Of a DNA stretch of 64,000 nt, positions 18,684 through 28,208 are shown one piece after another. Source of the stretch: Acidovorax sp. 210-6 (GTDB lineage: Bacteria; Pseudomonadota; Gammaproteobacteria; Burkholderiales; Burkholderiaceae_C); assembly GCF_010020825.1 (NCBI RefSeq), contig NZ_JAACJE010000001.1, positions 2,294,001 through 2,358,000 of the forward strand. Reading direction: 5' to 3'. The notes under the pieces are model-generated. The model did no database searches, was not told the origin of the DNA, and saw only the letters and a list, made by a program, of their open reading frames with translations. The translations under genes were made by a program, and so were the position numbers. Position 1 is the first letter of the stretch. Every line of letters starts with the position of its first letter.

Positions 18684-19925
18684 ATGAGCGCACCCCTGAC
18701 CGCCACCGAAGCCAACACCGCGCGCCGCCGCGGCCTGACCCTGATTGCCGCCGCCGTGGCGCTGGCTGGGCTGGGCTGGGGCGGCTGGCACTGGATGAAC
18801 GGCCGCCACTTCGAGAGCACCGACAACGCCTACGTGGCCGGCAACGTGGTGCAGATCACGCCCCAGGTGGGCGGAACCGTGGTGGCCATTGGCGCCGACG
18901 ACACCGACTTCGTGCGCACCGGCCAGGTGCTGGTCAAGCTCGACCCGGCCGACGCCCGCGTGGCGCTGGAGCAGGCCGAGGCGCAGCTGGCGCAGACGGT
19001 GCGCGAGGTGCGCCAGCTCTACGCCAACACCGCCACCCTCAAGGCCCAGGTGAGCCTGCGCCAGGCCGACCTGGCGCGCGTGCAGGCCGACGCCGCCCGC
19101 CTGCAGGACGACGTGAACCGCCGCGCGCCGCTGACGGCCAGCGGTGCCGTGGGCAAGGAAGAATTCCAGCACGCCACGGCCCAGCTCAACGCCGCCAAGA
19201 GCAGCGTGGCGGCGGCCCAGTCCGCCGTGCTGGCGGCGCAGGAGCAACTGGCCGCGAGCCAGACGCAGACCGACGGCACCACCGTGGAGCAGCACCCCGG
19301 CGTGCAGCGCGCCGCCGCCCGCGTGCGCGAGGCCTACCTGGCGGTGCAGCGCGCCCAGCTGGTGGCGCCGCTGGACGGCCATGTGGCCAAGCGCGGCGTG
19401 CAAGTGGGCCAGCGCGTGCAAGCCGGCGCGCCGCTGATGACCATCGTGCCGCTGTCGGACCTGTGGGTGGACGCCAACTTCAAGGAAAGCCAGCTCAAAA
19501 ACCTGCGCATCGGCCAGAAGGCCGAGCTGGTGGCCGATGTGTACGGCACGCAGGTCACCTACCACGGCACCATCGCCGGCCTGGGCGCGGGCACGGGCGC
19601 GGCCTTTGCGCTGCTGCCGGCGCAAAACGCCACGGGCAACTGGATCAAGGTGGTGCAGCGCGTGCCGGTGCGCATCGCGCTCGACCCCAAGGAAGTGGCC
19701 GAGCATGCGCTGCGCGTGGGCCTGTCGATGGAGGTGAAGGTGGACATCCGCGACCAGGGCGGCAAGGCCCTGGCCGACACCCCGCGCAGCGCCCCGGTGG
19801 CCGCAACGCCGGTGTTCGACGAGCAGCTCCAGGCTGCCGACGAAGACGTGCAGAAGATCATCGCCGCCAACCTGGGCCGCAAGCTGGCCCTGGCCGGCGC
19901 CGTGCACTCCCCCGTGGTGCGCTGA
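18684..19925 (+). CDS. emrA: EmrA-type HlyD membrane fusion protein
   Basis: A 413-residue periplasmic adaptor with one N-terminal membrane helix (about residues 17-36). The barrel-sandwich half-motif is STDNAYVAGNVVQITPQVGG. A coiled-coil hairpin rich in Ala/Gln follows, then the second half-motif with VAPLDGHVAKRGVQVGQRV. It links the inner-membrane EmrB antiporter to the outer-membrane channel. The next gene follows after 20 bases. The symbol rests on family and operon context; the substrate is unknown. Confidence 0.93.
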   Translation: MSAPLTATEANTARRRGLTLIAAAVALAGLGWGGWHWMNGRHFESTDNAYVAGNVVQITPQVGGTVVAIGADDTDFVRTGQVLVKLDPADARVALEQAEAQLAQTVREVRQLYANTATLKAQVSLRQADLARVQADAARLQDDVNRRAPLTASGAVGKEEFQHATAQLNAAKSSVAAAQSAVLAAQEQLAASQTQTDGTTVEQHPGVQRAAARVREAYLAVQRAQLVAPLDGHVAKRGVQVGQRVQAGAPLMTIVPLSDLWVDANFKESQLKNLRIGQKAELVADVYGTQVTYHGTIAGLGAGTGAAFALLPAQNATGNWIKVVQRVPVRIALDPKEVAEHALRVGLSMEVKVDIRDQGGKALADTPRSAPVAATPVFDEQLQAADEDVQKIIAANLGRKLALAGAVHSPVVR

Positions 19926-19945
19926 GAAGGTGACCCGGTAGCCGC

Positions 19946-21559
19946 ATGACCACCGCCAACCCCACCGCCGGGCCGGCCCCGGCCTCCCCACCCGCCAGCG
20001 CGCCGCCGCAGGCGGTCGCGCACGCGCCGCTGCGCGGCACGGCACTATTGCTGGGCACGCTGTCGCTGTCGCTGGCCACGTTCATGAACGTGCTGGACTC
20101 GTCCATCGCCAACGTCTCCATTCCCGCCATTGCCGGCAACCTGGGCGTGAGCCCGGGCCAGGGCACCTGGGTCATCACCAGCTTTGGCGTGGCCAATGCC
20201 ATTTCGGTGCCGCTCACGGGCTGGCTCACGCAGCGCTTTGGCGCGGTGCGGCTGTTCACCATGAGCGTGCTGCTGTTCGTGCTCACGTCGTGGCTGTGTG
20301 GCTTTGCCTCGTCGCTCGAAGCGCTGGTGTTCTTCCGCGTGCTGCAGGGCCTGGTGGCCGGGCCGATGATTCCGCTGTCGCAAACGCTGCTGCTGGCCAG
20401 CTACCCGCGCGCGCTGGCGGGCACGGCCCTGGCCCTGTGGGGCGTGACCACGCTGGTGGCGCCCGTGGTGGGGCCGCTGCTGGGTGGCTGGATCACTGAC
20501 AACATCTCCTGGCCCTGGATCTTCTACATCAACGTGCCCGTGGGCCTGCTGGCCGCGCTGCTCACCTGGGGCATCTACCGCGACCGAGAGACGCCGATCC
20601 GCAAGCTGCCCATCGACACGGTGGGCCTGTCGCTGCTGGTGCTGTGGGTGGGCGCGCTGCAGCTCATGCTGGACAAGGGCAAGGAGCTGGACTGGTTCGC
20701 CTCGAACGAAATCATCCTGCTGGCCGTGGTGGCCGTGGTCGCGTTCGCCGTGTTCCTGGTGTGGGAGCTGACGGACAAGCACCCGGTGGTGGACCTGCGC
20801 CTGTTCGCGCGGCGCAACTTCGCCTTTGGCGCTTTGGCGCTGTCGGTGGCCTATGCGCTGTTCTTCGGCAACGTGGTGCTGCTGCCGCTGTGGCTGCAGC
20901 AGTGGATGGGCTACACCGCCACCTCGGCCGGCATGGCGCTGGCGCCGGTGGGCGTGTTCGCCATCCTGCTCACACCGCTGGTGGGCAAGAAGGTGGGCCA
21001 GTGGGACCCGCGCCGCATGGCCACGGGCGCGTTCATCGTGTTCAGCGCGGTGCTGTGGATGCGCTCGCACTTCACGGTGCAGACGGACTTCATCCACATC
21101 CTCATTCCCACACTGCTGCAGGGCGCGGCCATGGCGTTCTTCTTCATCCCTCTGACCACGCTGACGCTGGCGGGCATTGCCCCCGACCGCATTCCGGCTG
21201 CTGCGGGCCTGAGCAACTTCGTGCGCATCACCGCCGGTGCCATGGGCACGTCCATCGCCACCACGCTGTGGGACAGCCGCGCCGCCATGCACCACTCCCA
21301 CCTCACCGAAGGGCTGGTGCAGGGCCAGGGGGTGTTCGCCCAGACACTGAACCAGCTCACGGCCTCGGGGCTGTCGCAGGCGCAGGCGCTGGCGCAGCTC
21401 AATCGGCTCATCGACCAGCAGGCCTTCACGCGCGCGGCCAACGACATCTTCCTGGGCTCGGCGGTCTTGTTCCTGCTGCTGATCGGGCTGATCTGGCTCA
21501 CGCGCCGCCCCGGGCCGGTTGCGGGCGCTAGCGCAGCAGACGCTGGTGGCGCACACTGA
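19946..21559 (+). CDS. emrB: DHA2 family MFS drug antiporter (EmrB/QacA)
   Basis: A 537-residue inner-membrane proton/drug antiporter with about 14 transmembrane segments. The DHA2 hallmarks are in the first helix (LATFMNVLDSSIANVSIPAI) and the motif C region (GPLLGGWITDNISWPWIF). The first ~30 residues are Ala/Pro-rich and cytoplasmic. It is the last gene of the marR efflux operon and is followed at once by a strong terminator. Substrates are probably hydrophobic or amphiphilic toxic compounds, by family only. Confidence 0.94.
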   Translation: MTTANPTAGPAPASPPASAPPQAVAHAPLRGTALLLGTLSLSLATFMNVLDSSIANVSIPAIAGNLGVSPGQGTWVITSFGVANAISVPLTGWLTQRFGAVRLFTMSVLLFVLTSWLCGFASSLEALVFFRVLQGLVAGPMIPLSQTLLLASYPRALAGTALALWGVTTLVAPVVGPLLGGWITDNISWPWIFYINVPVGLLAALLTWGIYRDRETPIRKLPIDTVGLSLLVLWVGALQLMLDKGKELDWFASNEIILLAVVAVVAFAVFLVWELTDKHPVVDLRLFARRNFAFGALALSVAYALFFGNVVLLPLWLQQWMGYTATSAGMALAPVGVFAILLTPLVGKKVGQWDPRRMATGAFIVFSAVLWMRSHFTVQTDFIHILIPTLLQGAAMAFFFIPLTTLTLAGIAPDRIPAAAGLSNFVRITAGAMGTSIATTLWDSRAAMHHSHLTEGLVQGQGVFAQTLNQLTASGLSQAQALAQLNRLIDQQAFTRAANDIFLGSAVLFLLLIGLIWLTRRPGPVAGASAADAGGAH

Positions 21560-21578
21560 TACGCTCAGCGCTGCGATC

Positions 21579-21611
21579 AAGGGCCGTCCACCGTAACGGC
21601 CCTTTTCTTTT
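21579..21611 (+). terminator. rho-independent terminator of the emr operon
   Basis: A perfect 9-bp stem, AAGGGCCGT and ACGGCCCTT, with an 8-base loop, followed by TTCTTTT. It sits 19 bases after the emrB stop. Confidence 0.9.
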
Positions 21612-21640
21612 GTCTGCCGCCCCCCCGCGCGAGACGCACA

Positions 21641-21677
21641 AAACAAAAAGCCGCTGCAGCGTGAACTGCAGCGGCTT
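21641..21677 (-). terminator. rho-independent terminator of the tRNA operon
   Basis: Read on the minus strand, this is a 12-bp perfect stem (AAGCCGCTGCAG with its complement), a 6-base loop and then a T-rich tract. It lies directly downstream of the last tRNA-Asp. Confidence 0.9.
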
Positions 21678-21684
21678 ACGTTAA

Positions 21685-21761
21685 TGGCGGAGTGGACGGG
21701 ACTCGAACCCGCGACCCCCGGCGTGACAGGCCGGTATTCTAACCGACTGAACTACCACTCC
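21685..21761 (-). tRNA. tRNA-Asp (GTC), copy 2 in the operon
   Basis: A 77-nt cloverleaf with encoded CCA. The acceptor GGAGTGG pairs with CCACTCC, the anticodon loop is CTGTCAC, and the T arm is GGGTTCGAGTCCC. It is identical to the other tRNA-Asp. Confidence 0.97.
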
Positions 21762-21816
21762 GCGTCGGTGTGACTTTCGCTCCCTGCTTGCGCAAAGAGC
21801 CAAGTGCCACAAAACT

Positions 21817-21892
21817 TGGCGACCCTACGGGGATTCGAACCCCGGTACTCACCGTGAAAGGGTGATGTCCTAGGCCTCTAGACGATAGGGTC
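21817..21892 (-). tRNA. tRNA-Glu (TTC), copy 2 in the operon
   Basis: A 76-nt cloverleaf with encoded CCA. The acceptor is GACCCTA/TAGGGTC, the anticodon loop is CTTTCAC, and the T arm is GGGGTTCGAATCCCC. Confidence 0.97.
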
Positions 21893-21923
21893 AAAACCTG
21901 GACTGACTGACAACCGACCGTTC

Positions 21924-21999
<76 letters not shown>

Positions 22000-22007
22000 A
22001 GAAATCT

Positions 22008-22084
22008 TGGCGGAGTGGACGGGACTCGAACCCGCGACCCCCGGCGTGACAGGCCGGTATTCTAACCGACTGAACTACCACTCC
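22008..22084 (-). tRNA. tRNA-Asp (GTC), copy 1 in the operon
   Basis: Same sequence as the tRNA-Asp at 21685-21761, with encoded CCA and anticodon GTC. It lies 323 bp from that copy. Confidence 0.97.
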
Positions 22085-22139
22085 GCGTCGGTGTGACTTT
22101 CGCCCCCTGCTTGCGCAAAGAGCCAAGTGCCACAAAACT

Positions 22140-22215
22140 TGGCGACCCTACGGGGATTCGAACCCCGGTACTCACCGTGAAAGGGTGATGTCCTAGGCCT
22201 CTAGACGATAGGGTC
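22140..22215 (-). tRNA. tRNA-Glu (TTC), copy 1 in the operon
   Basis: Same sequence as the tRNA-Glu at 21817-21892, with encoded CCA and anticodon TTC. The Asp-Glu spacer is the same length as in the other unit and differs by one base that I can see. Confidence 0.97.
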
Positions 22216-22237
22216 GTAACCTGGACTGTTCTGATGT

Positions 22238-22313
<76 letters not shown>

Positions 22314-22362
22314 CTGCATCGGCCTTTGTTATTCACTCTTGCCGTTGCCATCAGAGCCTCAA

Positions 22363-22392
22363 ATTATAGACTGATTTTTAGCGACTTTTCAA
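22363..22392 (-). promoter_or_regulatory. sigma-70 promoter of the tRNA operon
   Basis: On the minus strand, TTGAAA (22392-22387) and a perfect TATAAT (22368-22363) are separated by 18 bp. The -35 lies within the last codons of gltX, so the tRNAs can be transcribed independently of gltX. The predicted leader is about 43 nt. Confidence 0.75.
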
Positions 22393-23802
22393 TCTCGCGA
22401 CAACTTTTTCGCGTCCCATGAGTTCAAGCACTGCATCGACCGATGGCGTCTGTGCCGTTCCCACGACCAGAACGCGTGCAGGCATGGCCAGTTGGGGCAT
22501 CTTCAGGCCGTGCTCAGCCAGCACTTGCTTGAGTGCGGTGCCGATGGATGCCTTGTCCCACGCACAGGCGGCCAGCGCTTCGGCCAGGGCGTCCAGTGCG
22601 GGCGCAATGGCGGGCGTGACGTGCTGCGCACGTTCAGCCTCCTGGGGCGTGACCTCGGCGTAGAACACACGAACCCAGTCAGCCAAGGCCACCAGGGTGT
22701 CGCAGCGGTCTTTGAACAGTTCGCACAGTGGTAGCAAACGACCGTCGGTCAGATCGGTGGCTGCAATGCCACGCTGCACCAGGAAAGGCTGCACCAGCGC
22801 TGCCAGCACATCACCAGACAAGGCCTTGAGATGCTGGGCATTGACCCAGCGCAGCTTGGCCTCGTCAAACTGCGCGGCGCTGCGGCCCAGGTGGTCCAGG
22901 TCGAACCACGCGAGGAATTGCGCACGCGAAAAGATCTCATCGTCACCATGGCTCCAGCCCAGACGGGCCAGGTAGTTGACCATGGCGTCGGGCAGGAAGC
23001 CTGCGTCGCGGTACCAGGTCACAGGCTTGGCGCCGTGGCGCTTGCTCATCTTCTCGCCCTGCTCGTTGAGCACGGTGGGCAGGTGGGCGTACACCGGCGG
23101 TTCCTTGCCCAGGGCACGGAAGATGTGGATCTGGCGCGGCGTGTTGTTGACATGGTCGTCGCCCCGGATCACGTGGGTGATGTCCATGTCGATGTCATCC
23201 ACCACCACACAGAAGTTATAGGTAGGCGTGCCGTCGGGCCGCGCGATGACGAGGTCGTCCAGTTCGTCGTTGCTGAACTCGACACGGCCTTTGACCTTGT
23301 CATCCCAAGCCACGGTGCCGCCCTGGGGCGTCTTGAAGCGCAGCACGGGCTGCACACCCTCCGGGATGGGCGGAAGTTGCTTGCCGGGCTCGGGCCGCCA
23401 GGTGCCGTCGTAGCGCGGCTTTTCCTTGGCGGCCATCTGGCGCTCGCGCAGCGCGTCCAGCTCGGCCACGCTCATGTAACATGGATAGACATGGCCACTG
23501 GCCTGCAACTGGGCCAGCACCTGCTTGTAGCGGTCCATGCGCTGCATCTGGTAGAAGGGGCCTTCGTCCGGCTCCATGCCCAGCCACTGCATGCCCTCGA
23601 GGATCACATCCACAGCCGCCTGGGTGGAGCGCTCCTGGTCGGTGTCCTCGATGCGCAGGATGAAGTCGCCCTGGCTCGCCCTTGCAAAGGCCCAGGGGTA
23701 CAGCGCGGAGCGGATGTTGCCCAGGTGGATGAAGCCCGTGGGCGATGGGGCAAAGCGGGTGCGCACGCGGGCTGCGTGCGAAGGGTTCGGTGCTGCGGTC
23801 AT
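22378..23802 (-). CDS. gltX: glutamyl-tRNA synthetase
   Basis: Charges tRNA-Glu with glutamate. The 474-residue class I synthetase has its HIGH-type motif in [13 protein letters not shown] (residues 17-29) and its KMSKS-type motif as EKMSKRHG near residue 250. The zinc ligands of the E. coli enzyme are not all present. ATG 23802 is chosen because the conserved N-terminus begins there; an open frame that continues upstream is antisense-type noise over metZ. The start codon overlaps the metZ stop (ATGA), so the two are probably coupled. Immediately downstream are two tRNA-Glu genes, the enzyme's substrate. Confidence 0.97.
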   Translation of the reverse strand: MTAAPNPSHAARVRTRFAPSPTGFIHLGNIRSALYPWAFARASQGDFILRIEDTDQERSTQAAVDVILEGMQWLGMEPDEGPFYQMQRMDRYKQVLAQLQASGHVYPCYMSVAELDALRERQMAAKEKPRYDGTWRPEPGKQLPPIPEGVQPVLRFKTPQGGTVAWDDKVKGRVEFSNDELDDLVIARPDGTPTYNFCVVVDDIDMDITHVIRGDDHVNNTPRQIHIFRALGKEPPVYAHLPTVLNEQGEKMSKRHGAKPVTWYRDAGFLPDAMVNYLARLGWSHGDDEIFSRAQFLAWFDLDHLGRSAAQFDEAKLRWVNAQHLKALSGDVLAALVQPFLVQRGIAATDLTDGRLLPLCELFKDRCDTLVALADWVRVFYAEVTPQEAERAQHVTPAIAPALDALAEALAACAWDKASIGTALKQVLAEHGLKMPQLAMPARVLVVGTAQTPSVDAVLELMGREKVVARLKSR

Positions 23803-25010
23803 GACAGGGTGTCCAGGCCTCGTGCGAGGTCGTTCTTGAGATCGTCGATGTGTTCCAGGCCCACGGCCACGCGGATCAGGCCCTGGCCGATGCCTGCGGC
23901 CTGGCGCTGCGCTTCGGTGAGGCGCCCGTGGGACGTGCTGGCCGGATGGGTGATGGTGGTTTTGGTGTCGCCCAGGTTGGCGGTGATGCTGCACACGCGG
24001 GTGCTGTCGATCACATGGAAGGCGCGTGCGCGCCCCTCTTGCGGCCCGTTGGCCCGCACATCGAACGACAGCACGGCACCACCCACACCCGACTGCTGGC
24101 GCATCGCCAGAGCATGCTGCGGGTGCGAGGTCAGACCGGGGTAATACACCCGCGCCACCTGCGGTTGGGCTTCGAGCCACTGCGCCAGCGCCAGGGCATT
24201 GGCGCTCTGGGCTTCCATGCGGATGCGCAGGGTTTCCATGCCCTTGAGCACCACCCAGGCATTGAAGGGCGAAAGGTTGACGCCTGCGCTGCGGATCAGC
24301 GGCGCGAGCTTGTCGTCGATGATGGAACGCGGGCCGCAGACGGCGCCCGCCATCACCCTGCCCTGGCCGTCCAGGAACTTGGTGCCCGAGTGGATGACCA
24401 GATCGGCCCCCAGCATGGCAGGCCGCTGCAACGCGGGGGAGGCAAAGCAGTTGTCCACGGCCAGCAGCACGCCCGCATCGTGGGCAATCGCGGCCAGCTC
24501 GGCGATGTCGCACAGGTCGGTCAGCGGGTTGGTGGGCGTCTCGGCAAACAGCAGCTGGGTGTTGGGGCGCAGGGCTGCCTTCCAGGCGCTGCTGTCGGTC
24601 TGCGGCACAAAGCTGGATTCCACGCCGAAACGCGCCAACTCCCCACCAATGAGCTTGATGGTGGAGCCGAACATGGACTGCGAGCACACCACATGGTCCC
24701 CGGCCTTGAGCAAGCCCAGGCACATCAGCAAGATGGCCGACATGCCGCTGGCCGTGCCGATGGCCGACTCCGTGCCCTCCAGTGCTGCCAGGCGCTGTTC
24801 AAAGCTGGTGACGGTGGGGTTGGAGGTGCGGGTGTAGGTGTAGCCGTCCTCCTCGCCCGCAAAGCGGCGCGCGGCGGTTTCGGCATCGGGCTGAACAAAG
24901 CTGCTGGTCAGGTACAGCGCCTCGGAATGTTCACCATAGACGCTGCGCGGCAGCGCCTGGCGCACCGCCAGGGTGTCGGGGTGCAGGTCTTGTGGCTGGG
25001 CTGGGTTCAT
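23799..25010 (-). CDS. metZ: O-succinylhomoserine sulfhydrylase
   Basis: A PLP enzyme of the Cys/Met metabolism family that makes homocysteine directly from O-succinylhomoserine and sulfide. It has 403 residues. The PLP-binding lysine is in [11 protein letters not shown], preceded by the [14 protein letters not shown] block typical of MetZ. ATG 25010 is chosen over an in-frame upstream ATG because the family N-terminus (PDTLAVRQ) starts here. It lies downstream of purF and overlaps gltX by four bases. MetZ is the usual assignment for this gene next to purF in Burkholderiales; MetB or MetC activity is less likely. Confidence 0.93.
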   Translation of the reverse strand: MNPAQPQDLHPDTLAVRQALPRSVYGEHSEALYLTSSFVQPDAETAARRFAGEEDGYTYTRTSNPTVTSFEQRLAALEGTESAIGTASGMSAILLMCLGLLKAGDHVVCSQSMFGSTIKLIGGELARFGVESSFVPQTDSSAWKAALRPNTQLLFAETPTNPLTDLCDIAELAAIAHDAGVLLAVDNCFASPALQRPAMLGADLVIHSGTKFLDGQGRVMAGAVCGPRSIIDDKLAPLIRSAGVNLSPFNAWVVLKGMETLRIRMEAQSANALALAQWLEAQPQVARVYYPGLTSHPQHALAMRQQSGVGGAVLSFDVRANGPQEGRARAFHVIDSTRVCSITANLGDTKTTITHPASTSHGRLTEAQRQAAGIGQGLIRVAVGLEHIDDLKNDLARGLDTLS

Positions 25011-25067
25011 GCGGAAAAGCCTTGTGGGGAACCGGGCGCACCCCAAGAAGGCACGCCCGGTCCGTTG

Positions 25068-26576
25068 TCAATGTTCGTAAGCATTGGGCAGGGCCAGGCG
25101 CGAGGTGTCCTCTTCGCCCTCCTGCGCCTGTTGGGCACGGCCTTCGTTGAGCTGCTGGATCTGCTCAGGGCTCACGTCCCCGGTCACGTACACGCCGTCA
25201 AAGCAGGATGCATCAAAGCCCGATAGACGTGGGTTGAGCGATCCGATGGCCTTCTTCATGGCTTCGACATCCTGGTAAATCAGGGCGTCGCAGCCAATGA
25301 TCTGGCGCACTTCGTCGAGCGTGCGGCCATGGGCCACCAGCTCGCTGCTGGTGGGCATGTCGATGCCATAGACGTTGGGGTAGCGCACCGGAGGGGCGGC
25401 ACTGGCCATGTACACCTTGCGCGCCCCAGCCTCGCGCGCCATCTGCACGATCTCACGGCTGGTGGTGCCACGCACGATGGAGTCGTCCACCAGCAGCACG
25501 TTGCGGCCCTTGAATTCGCTGCCGATGACGTTGAGCTTCTGGCGCACCGACTTCTTGCGCACCGCCTGCCCCGGCATGATGAAAGTGCGGCCCACATAGC
25601 GGTTTTTGACAAAACCCTCACGGTAGGGAATGCCCAGCAACTGCGCCAGTTGCATGGCGCTGGGGCGGCTCGATTCCGGAATGGGGATGACCACGTCGAT
25701 TTCGTTCGGCGGCACGGTGGAGATCACGCGCTTGGCCAGCGTCTCGCCCAGGTTCAGACGCGCTTGGTACACCGAGATGCCATCGAGCACCGAGTCAGGA
25801 CGTGCCAGGTACACAAACTCAAAAATGCACGGATGCAGGCTGGGCTGCTGCGCACATTGGCGCGCGTGGACCTGGCCGTCGAGCGTGATGAACAGAGCCT
25901 CGCCCGGCTCCACGTTGCGCTCGAACTGGTGCCCCGTGCCCTCCAGCGCCACAGACTCGCTGGCCACCATCCAGGTGCCATCGCCGCTGCGCCCCATGGC
26001 CAGGGGACGGATGCCGTAGGGGTCACGAAAGGCCACCATGCCATGGCCTGCGATCAGGGCGATCACGGCATACGAGCCCCGGATGCGCTTGTGCACCGCC
26101 TGCACGGCCGCAAACACATCGTCGGGCTGCAAGGGCACGCCACGGCTGGCCATTTCCAGTTCGTGGGCAAACACGTTGAGCAGCACTTCCGAGTCGCTCT
26201 CGGTGTTGGTGTGGCGGTGGTCGATGCTGAACAGCTCGGCGCGCAGGGCCTGGGCGTTGGTCAGGTTGCCGTTGTGCACCATGACGATGCCAAAGGGCGC
26301 GTTCACATAGAACGGCTGCGCTTCCTCTTCGCTGAAGGCGTTGCCCGCCGTGGGATAGCGTACCTGCCCCAGGCCCGCGTTGCCCGGCAGAGCGCGCATG
26401 TTGCGGGTGCGGAACACGTCACGCACCATGCCCTTGGCCTTGTGCATGAAGAACTTGCGGTCCAGCTGCGTGGCAATGCCAGCCGCATCCTGGCCGCGGT
26501 GCTGCAGGAGCAGCAGAGCGTCATAGATCAACTGGTTGACGGGGGACGTGCTGATCACGCCGACGATTCCACACAT
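25068..26576 (-). CDS. purF: amidophosphoribosyltransferase
   Basis: Committed step of purine synthesis: transfers ammonia from glutamine to PRPP, giving phosphoribosylamine. The 502-residue protein starts MCGIVGV, so Cys2 becomes the N-terminal glutaminase nucleophile after Met removal. This fixes the start at 26576 rather than the in-frame ATG 18 bases upstream. The PRPP loop [18 protein letters not shown] is present in the C-terminal half. It follows cvpA by 28 bases, the same pair as in E. coli. Confidence 0.97.
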   Translation of the reverse strand: MCGIVGVISTSPVNQLIYDALLLLQHRGQDAAGIATQLDRKFFMHKAKGMVRDVFRTRNMRALPGNAGLGQVRYPTAGNAFSEEEAQPFYVNAPFGIVMVHNGNLTNAQALRAELFSIDHRHTNTESDSEVLLNVFAHELEMASRGVPLQPDDVFAAVQAVHKRIRGSYAVIALIAGHGMVAFRDPYGIRPLAMGRSGDGTWMVASESVALEGTGHQFERNVEPGEALFITLDGQVHARQCAQQPSLHPCIFEFVYLARPDSVLDGISVYQARLNLGETLAKRVISTVPPNEIDVVIPIPESSRPSAMQLAQLLGIPYREGFVKNRYVGRTFIMPGQAVRKKSVRQKLNVIGSEFKGRNVLLVDDSIVRGTTSREIVQMAREAGARKVYMASAAPPVRYPNVYGIDMPTSSELVAHGRTLDEVRQIIGCDALIYQDVEAMKKAIGSLNPRLSGFDASCFDGVYVTGDVSPEQIQQLNEGRAQQAQEGEEDTSRLALPNAYEH

Positions 26577-26604
26577 AGTTGCCTTCCATCCCAAAAAATC
26601 CGCA

Positions 26605-27093
26605 TCACGCGGGCAAATGCCTGCCCAGCTCCTGCGGCAACAGCGGCTTGAGTTCCTTGACCCAATCCGACAGCAGCACCGCGCTGCGCGCCTCCTGCCA
26701 CCAGGGCGCCTGGTCCAGTCCGGTCAACCCGGCCATGACTACCAACACCAGCAGGATCAATACCCCACGCAACACACCAAACACAGCACCCAGCGTCCGA
26801 TCCACCGGACGCAGGCCGATGGCCTCGACGAGCTTCTTGCCCAACCAGGCCAAGAATCCGCAGGCAAACACCGTGACGATGAACACCAGTATGAACCCGG
26901 CGGCATAGCGCACGGTTTCCTGTGCCTCGTCAATGGGCAGCAGGGCCGCCGCATCCTGGGCAAACCACTGCGCCACCACAAAGGCCACGACCCAACCCGC
27001 CAGCGACAAAAACTCGTACACCAGCCCGCGCCAGGCACCCATCAGCATGGATGCCAGCAACAGGGCCACAAAAATCCAGTCCAGGGCCGCCAT
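26605..27093 (-). CDS. cvpA: CvpA family membrane protein
   Basis: A 162-residue inner-membrane protein with four predicted helices. The family N-terminus [20 protein letters not shown] and the [16 protein letters not shown] loop are clear. It was first linked to colicin V export in E. coli; its real role is still debated. It lies between dedD (7 bases upstream) and purF in a conserved operon. Confidence 0.93.
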   Translation of the reverse strand: MAALDWIFVALLLASMLMGAWRGLVYEFLSLAGWVVAFVVAQWFAQDAAALLPIDEAQETVRYAAGFILVFIVTVFACGFLAWLGKKLVEAIGLRPVDRTLGAVFGVLRGVLILLVLVVMAGLTGLDQAPWWQEARSAVLLSDWVKELKPLLPQELGRHLPA

Positions 27094-27100
27094 GCGCGCG

Positions 27101-27919
27101 TCACAACTGCAGGATGGACACCGGCAGGTTCAGCGCCTTGATCTTTGCAGCAGCCTTGTCGGCCTCGGCACGGCCCTGGAACGGCCCCACGCGAACCCGG
27201 ATGCGCTTGCCGTCGGCCGTCTCCACCACCTGGGTGTAGGTCTTGATGCCCGCACGCTCCAGTTTGAGGCGCACCTCGCGGGCCTTGTCAGCCTCGGCGT
27301 AGGCACCGATCTGGGCGATGAAACGCCCCTCGTCGGCTGCCGTGGGCTTGGCGGGTACGCTGCGCCCCTCCAGCAGCGCGCGGGCGCGCTCGGCCTCATC
27401 GGTCGCGCTCGGACGCGCGGGCTCGGCCACCCTGGGTTGCGCAGGCTGTGGCGGTGCAACTTCAGGCTTGCGCGCCGGTGCCGATGCGGGCTGGAAAGCA
27501 GGTGTCGCCACAGTCCGCGCTGGCGTGGACGCCGGTGCGGCAGCAGTCGCAGGTGCAGGTGCGGACGCCGCTTCTGGTGCGCGGGCAGGCGCCACCGCAG
27601 GTGCTGCACTGGCAGGGGCAGCCGCCGCCTCCTGGGCCGAACCACCCTGCGCCGACGGTGCGACCAAGGGCGCGACCCGATTGCGGTCCGGGATTTCGAT
27701 GGGAATATCGACGGGAATCGGCCTTGGCTGGCTATCGAACAGCAGCGGAAAGCCCACCACACCCAGCAACACCAGCACGGCCGCACCGATCAACCGGTGC
27801 CTGGCCCGGCGACGCATGGTTTCGATGCTCTCTGCGGGCGCGGCCCGGGAGGATCGGGCCGGTTTGGCCTTGACTTCCTGCCCCTTCTGGCCGGGCCACC
27901 GAAACTTGAAAAACGCCAT
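27101..27919 (-). CDS. dedD: SPOR-domain cell division protein (DedD-like)
   Basis: A 272-residue inner-membrane protein with a short cytoplasmic N-terminus (MAFFKFRW), one membrane helix (LIGAAVLVLLGVVGFPLLF), an Ala/Pro-rich periplasmic linker and a C-terminal SPOR domain (about residues 195-272, starting FIAQIGAYAEADKAREVRLKLE). SPOR domains bind denuded septal glycan, so it probably acts at the division site. The ATG at 27919 is eight bases from the 268-bp inverted-repeat element, which supplies its whole upstream region. Any folC read-through must cross the element. Confidence 0.92.
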   Translation of the reverse strand: MAFFKFRWPGQKGQEVKAKPARSSRAAPAESIETMRRRARHRLIGAAVLVLLGVVGFPLLFDSQPRPIPVDIPIEIPDRNRVAPLVAPSAQGGSAQEAAAAPASAAPAVAPARAPEAASAPAPATAAAPASTPARTVATPAFQPASAPARKPEVAPPQPAQPRVAEPARPSATDEAERARALLEGRSVPAKPTAADEGRFIAQIGAYAEADKAREVRLKLERAGIKTYTQVVETADGKRIRVRVGPFQGRAEADKAAAKIKALNLPVSILQL

Positions 27920-27927
27920 GAGCTTTA

Positions 27928-28195
27928 GAACTTGTCCGTAAATTATTTGGTGCCGCGCAGCGCTCTTTTCGGGATGGGATGCAAGGTGCGGTGCGCAGCC
28001 CATAGCCCCGCTATGGGCAAGCGCCGCAACGCCGCAGACCGCCCGAAAAGAGCACTGCCCTTCGGGTTGGGGCGAAATCGGGCGATTTCGCGCCCTTGCC
28101 GCTTGCATGGGCCGCCAGCCCATGCGGCGCGCCAAGACCTCGAACTCATACCGATTGCGCTCCAACGTGGCATCAAATAATTTACGGACAAGTTC
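27928..28195. mobile_element. 268-bp MITE-like element with terminal inverted repeats
   Basis: The ends are inverted repeats: the left end reads GAACTTGTCCGTAAATTATT then TG, and the right end is its exact complement. After this the ends stay similar (GTGCCGCG against ATGCCACG). Both sides are flanked by TTA, a likely 3-bp target duplication. Inside are several palindromes: GCTCTTTTCGGG pairing with CCCGAAAAGAGC, GCCCATAGC/GCTATGGGC, GCGAAATCG/CGATTTCGC and GCATGGGC/GCCCATGC. There is no transposase, so it is non-autonomous. It separates folC from dedD in an otherwise tight operon. Confidence 0.8.
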
Positions 28196-28208
28196 TTAGA
28201 ACGCAGTG

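Noticed and set aside
23803-24723. A longer gltX reading frame extending ~300 codons upstream
   Set aside because: The upstream part overlaps metZ in another frame and has no recognisable domain; GltX begins at its conserved N-terminus.
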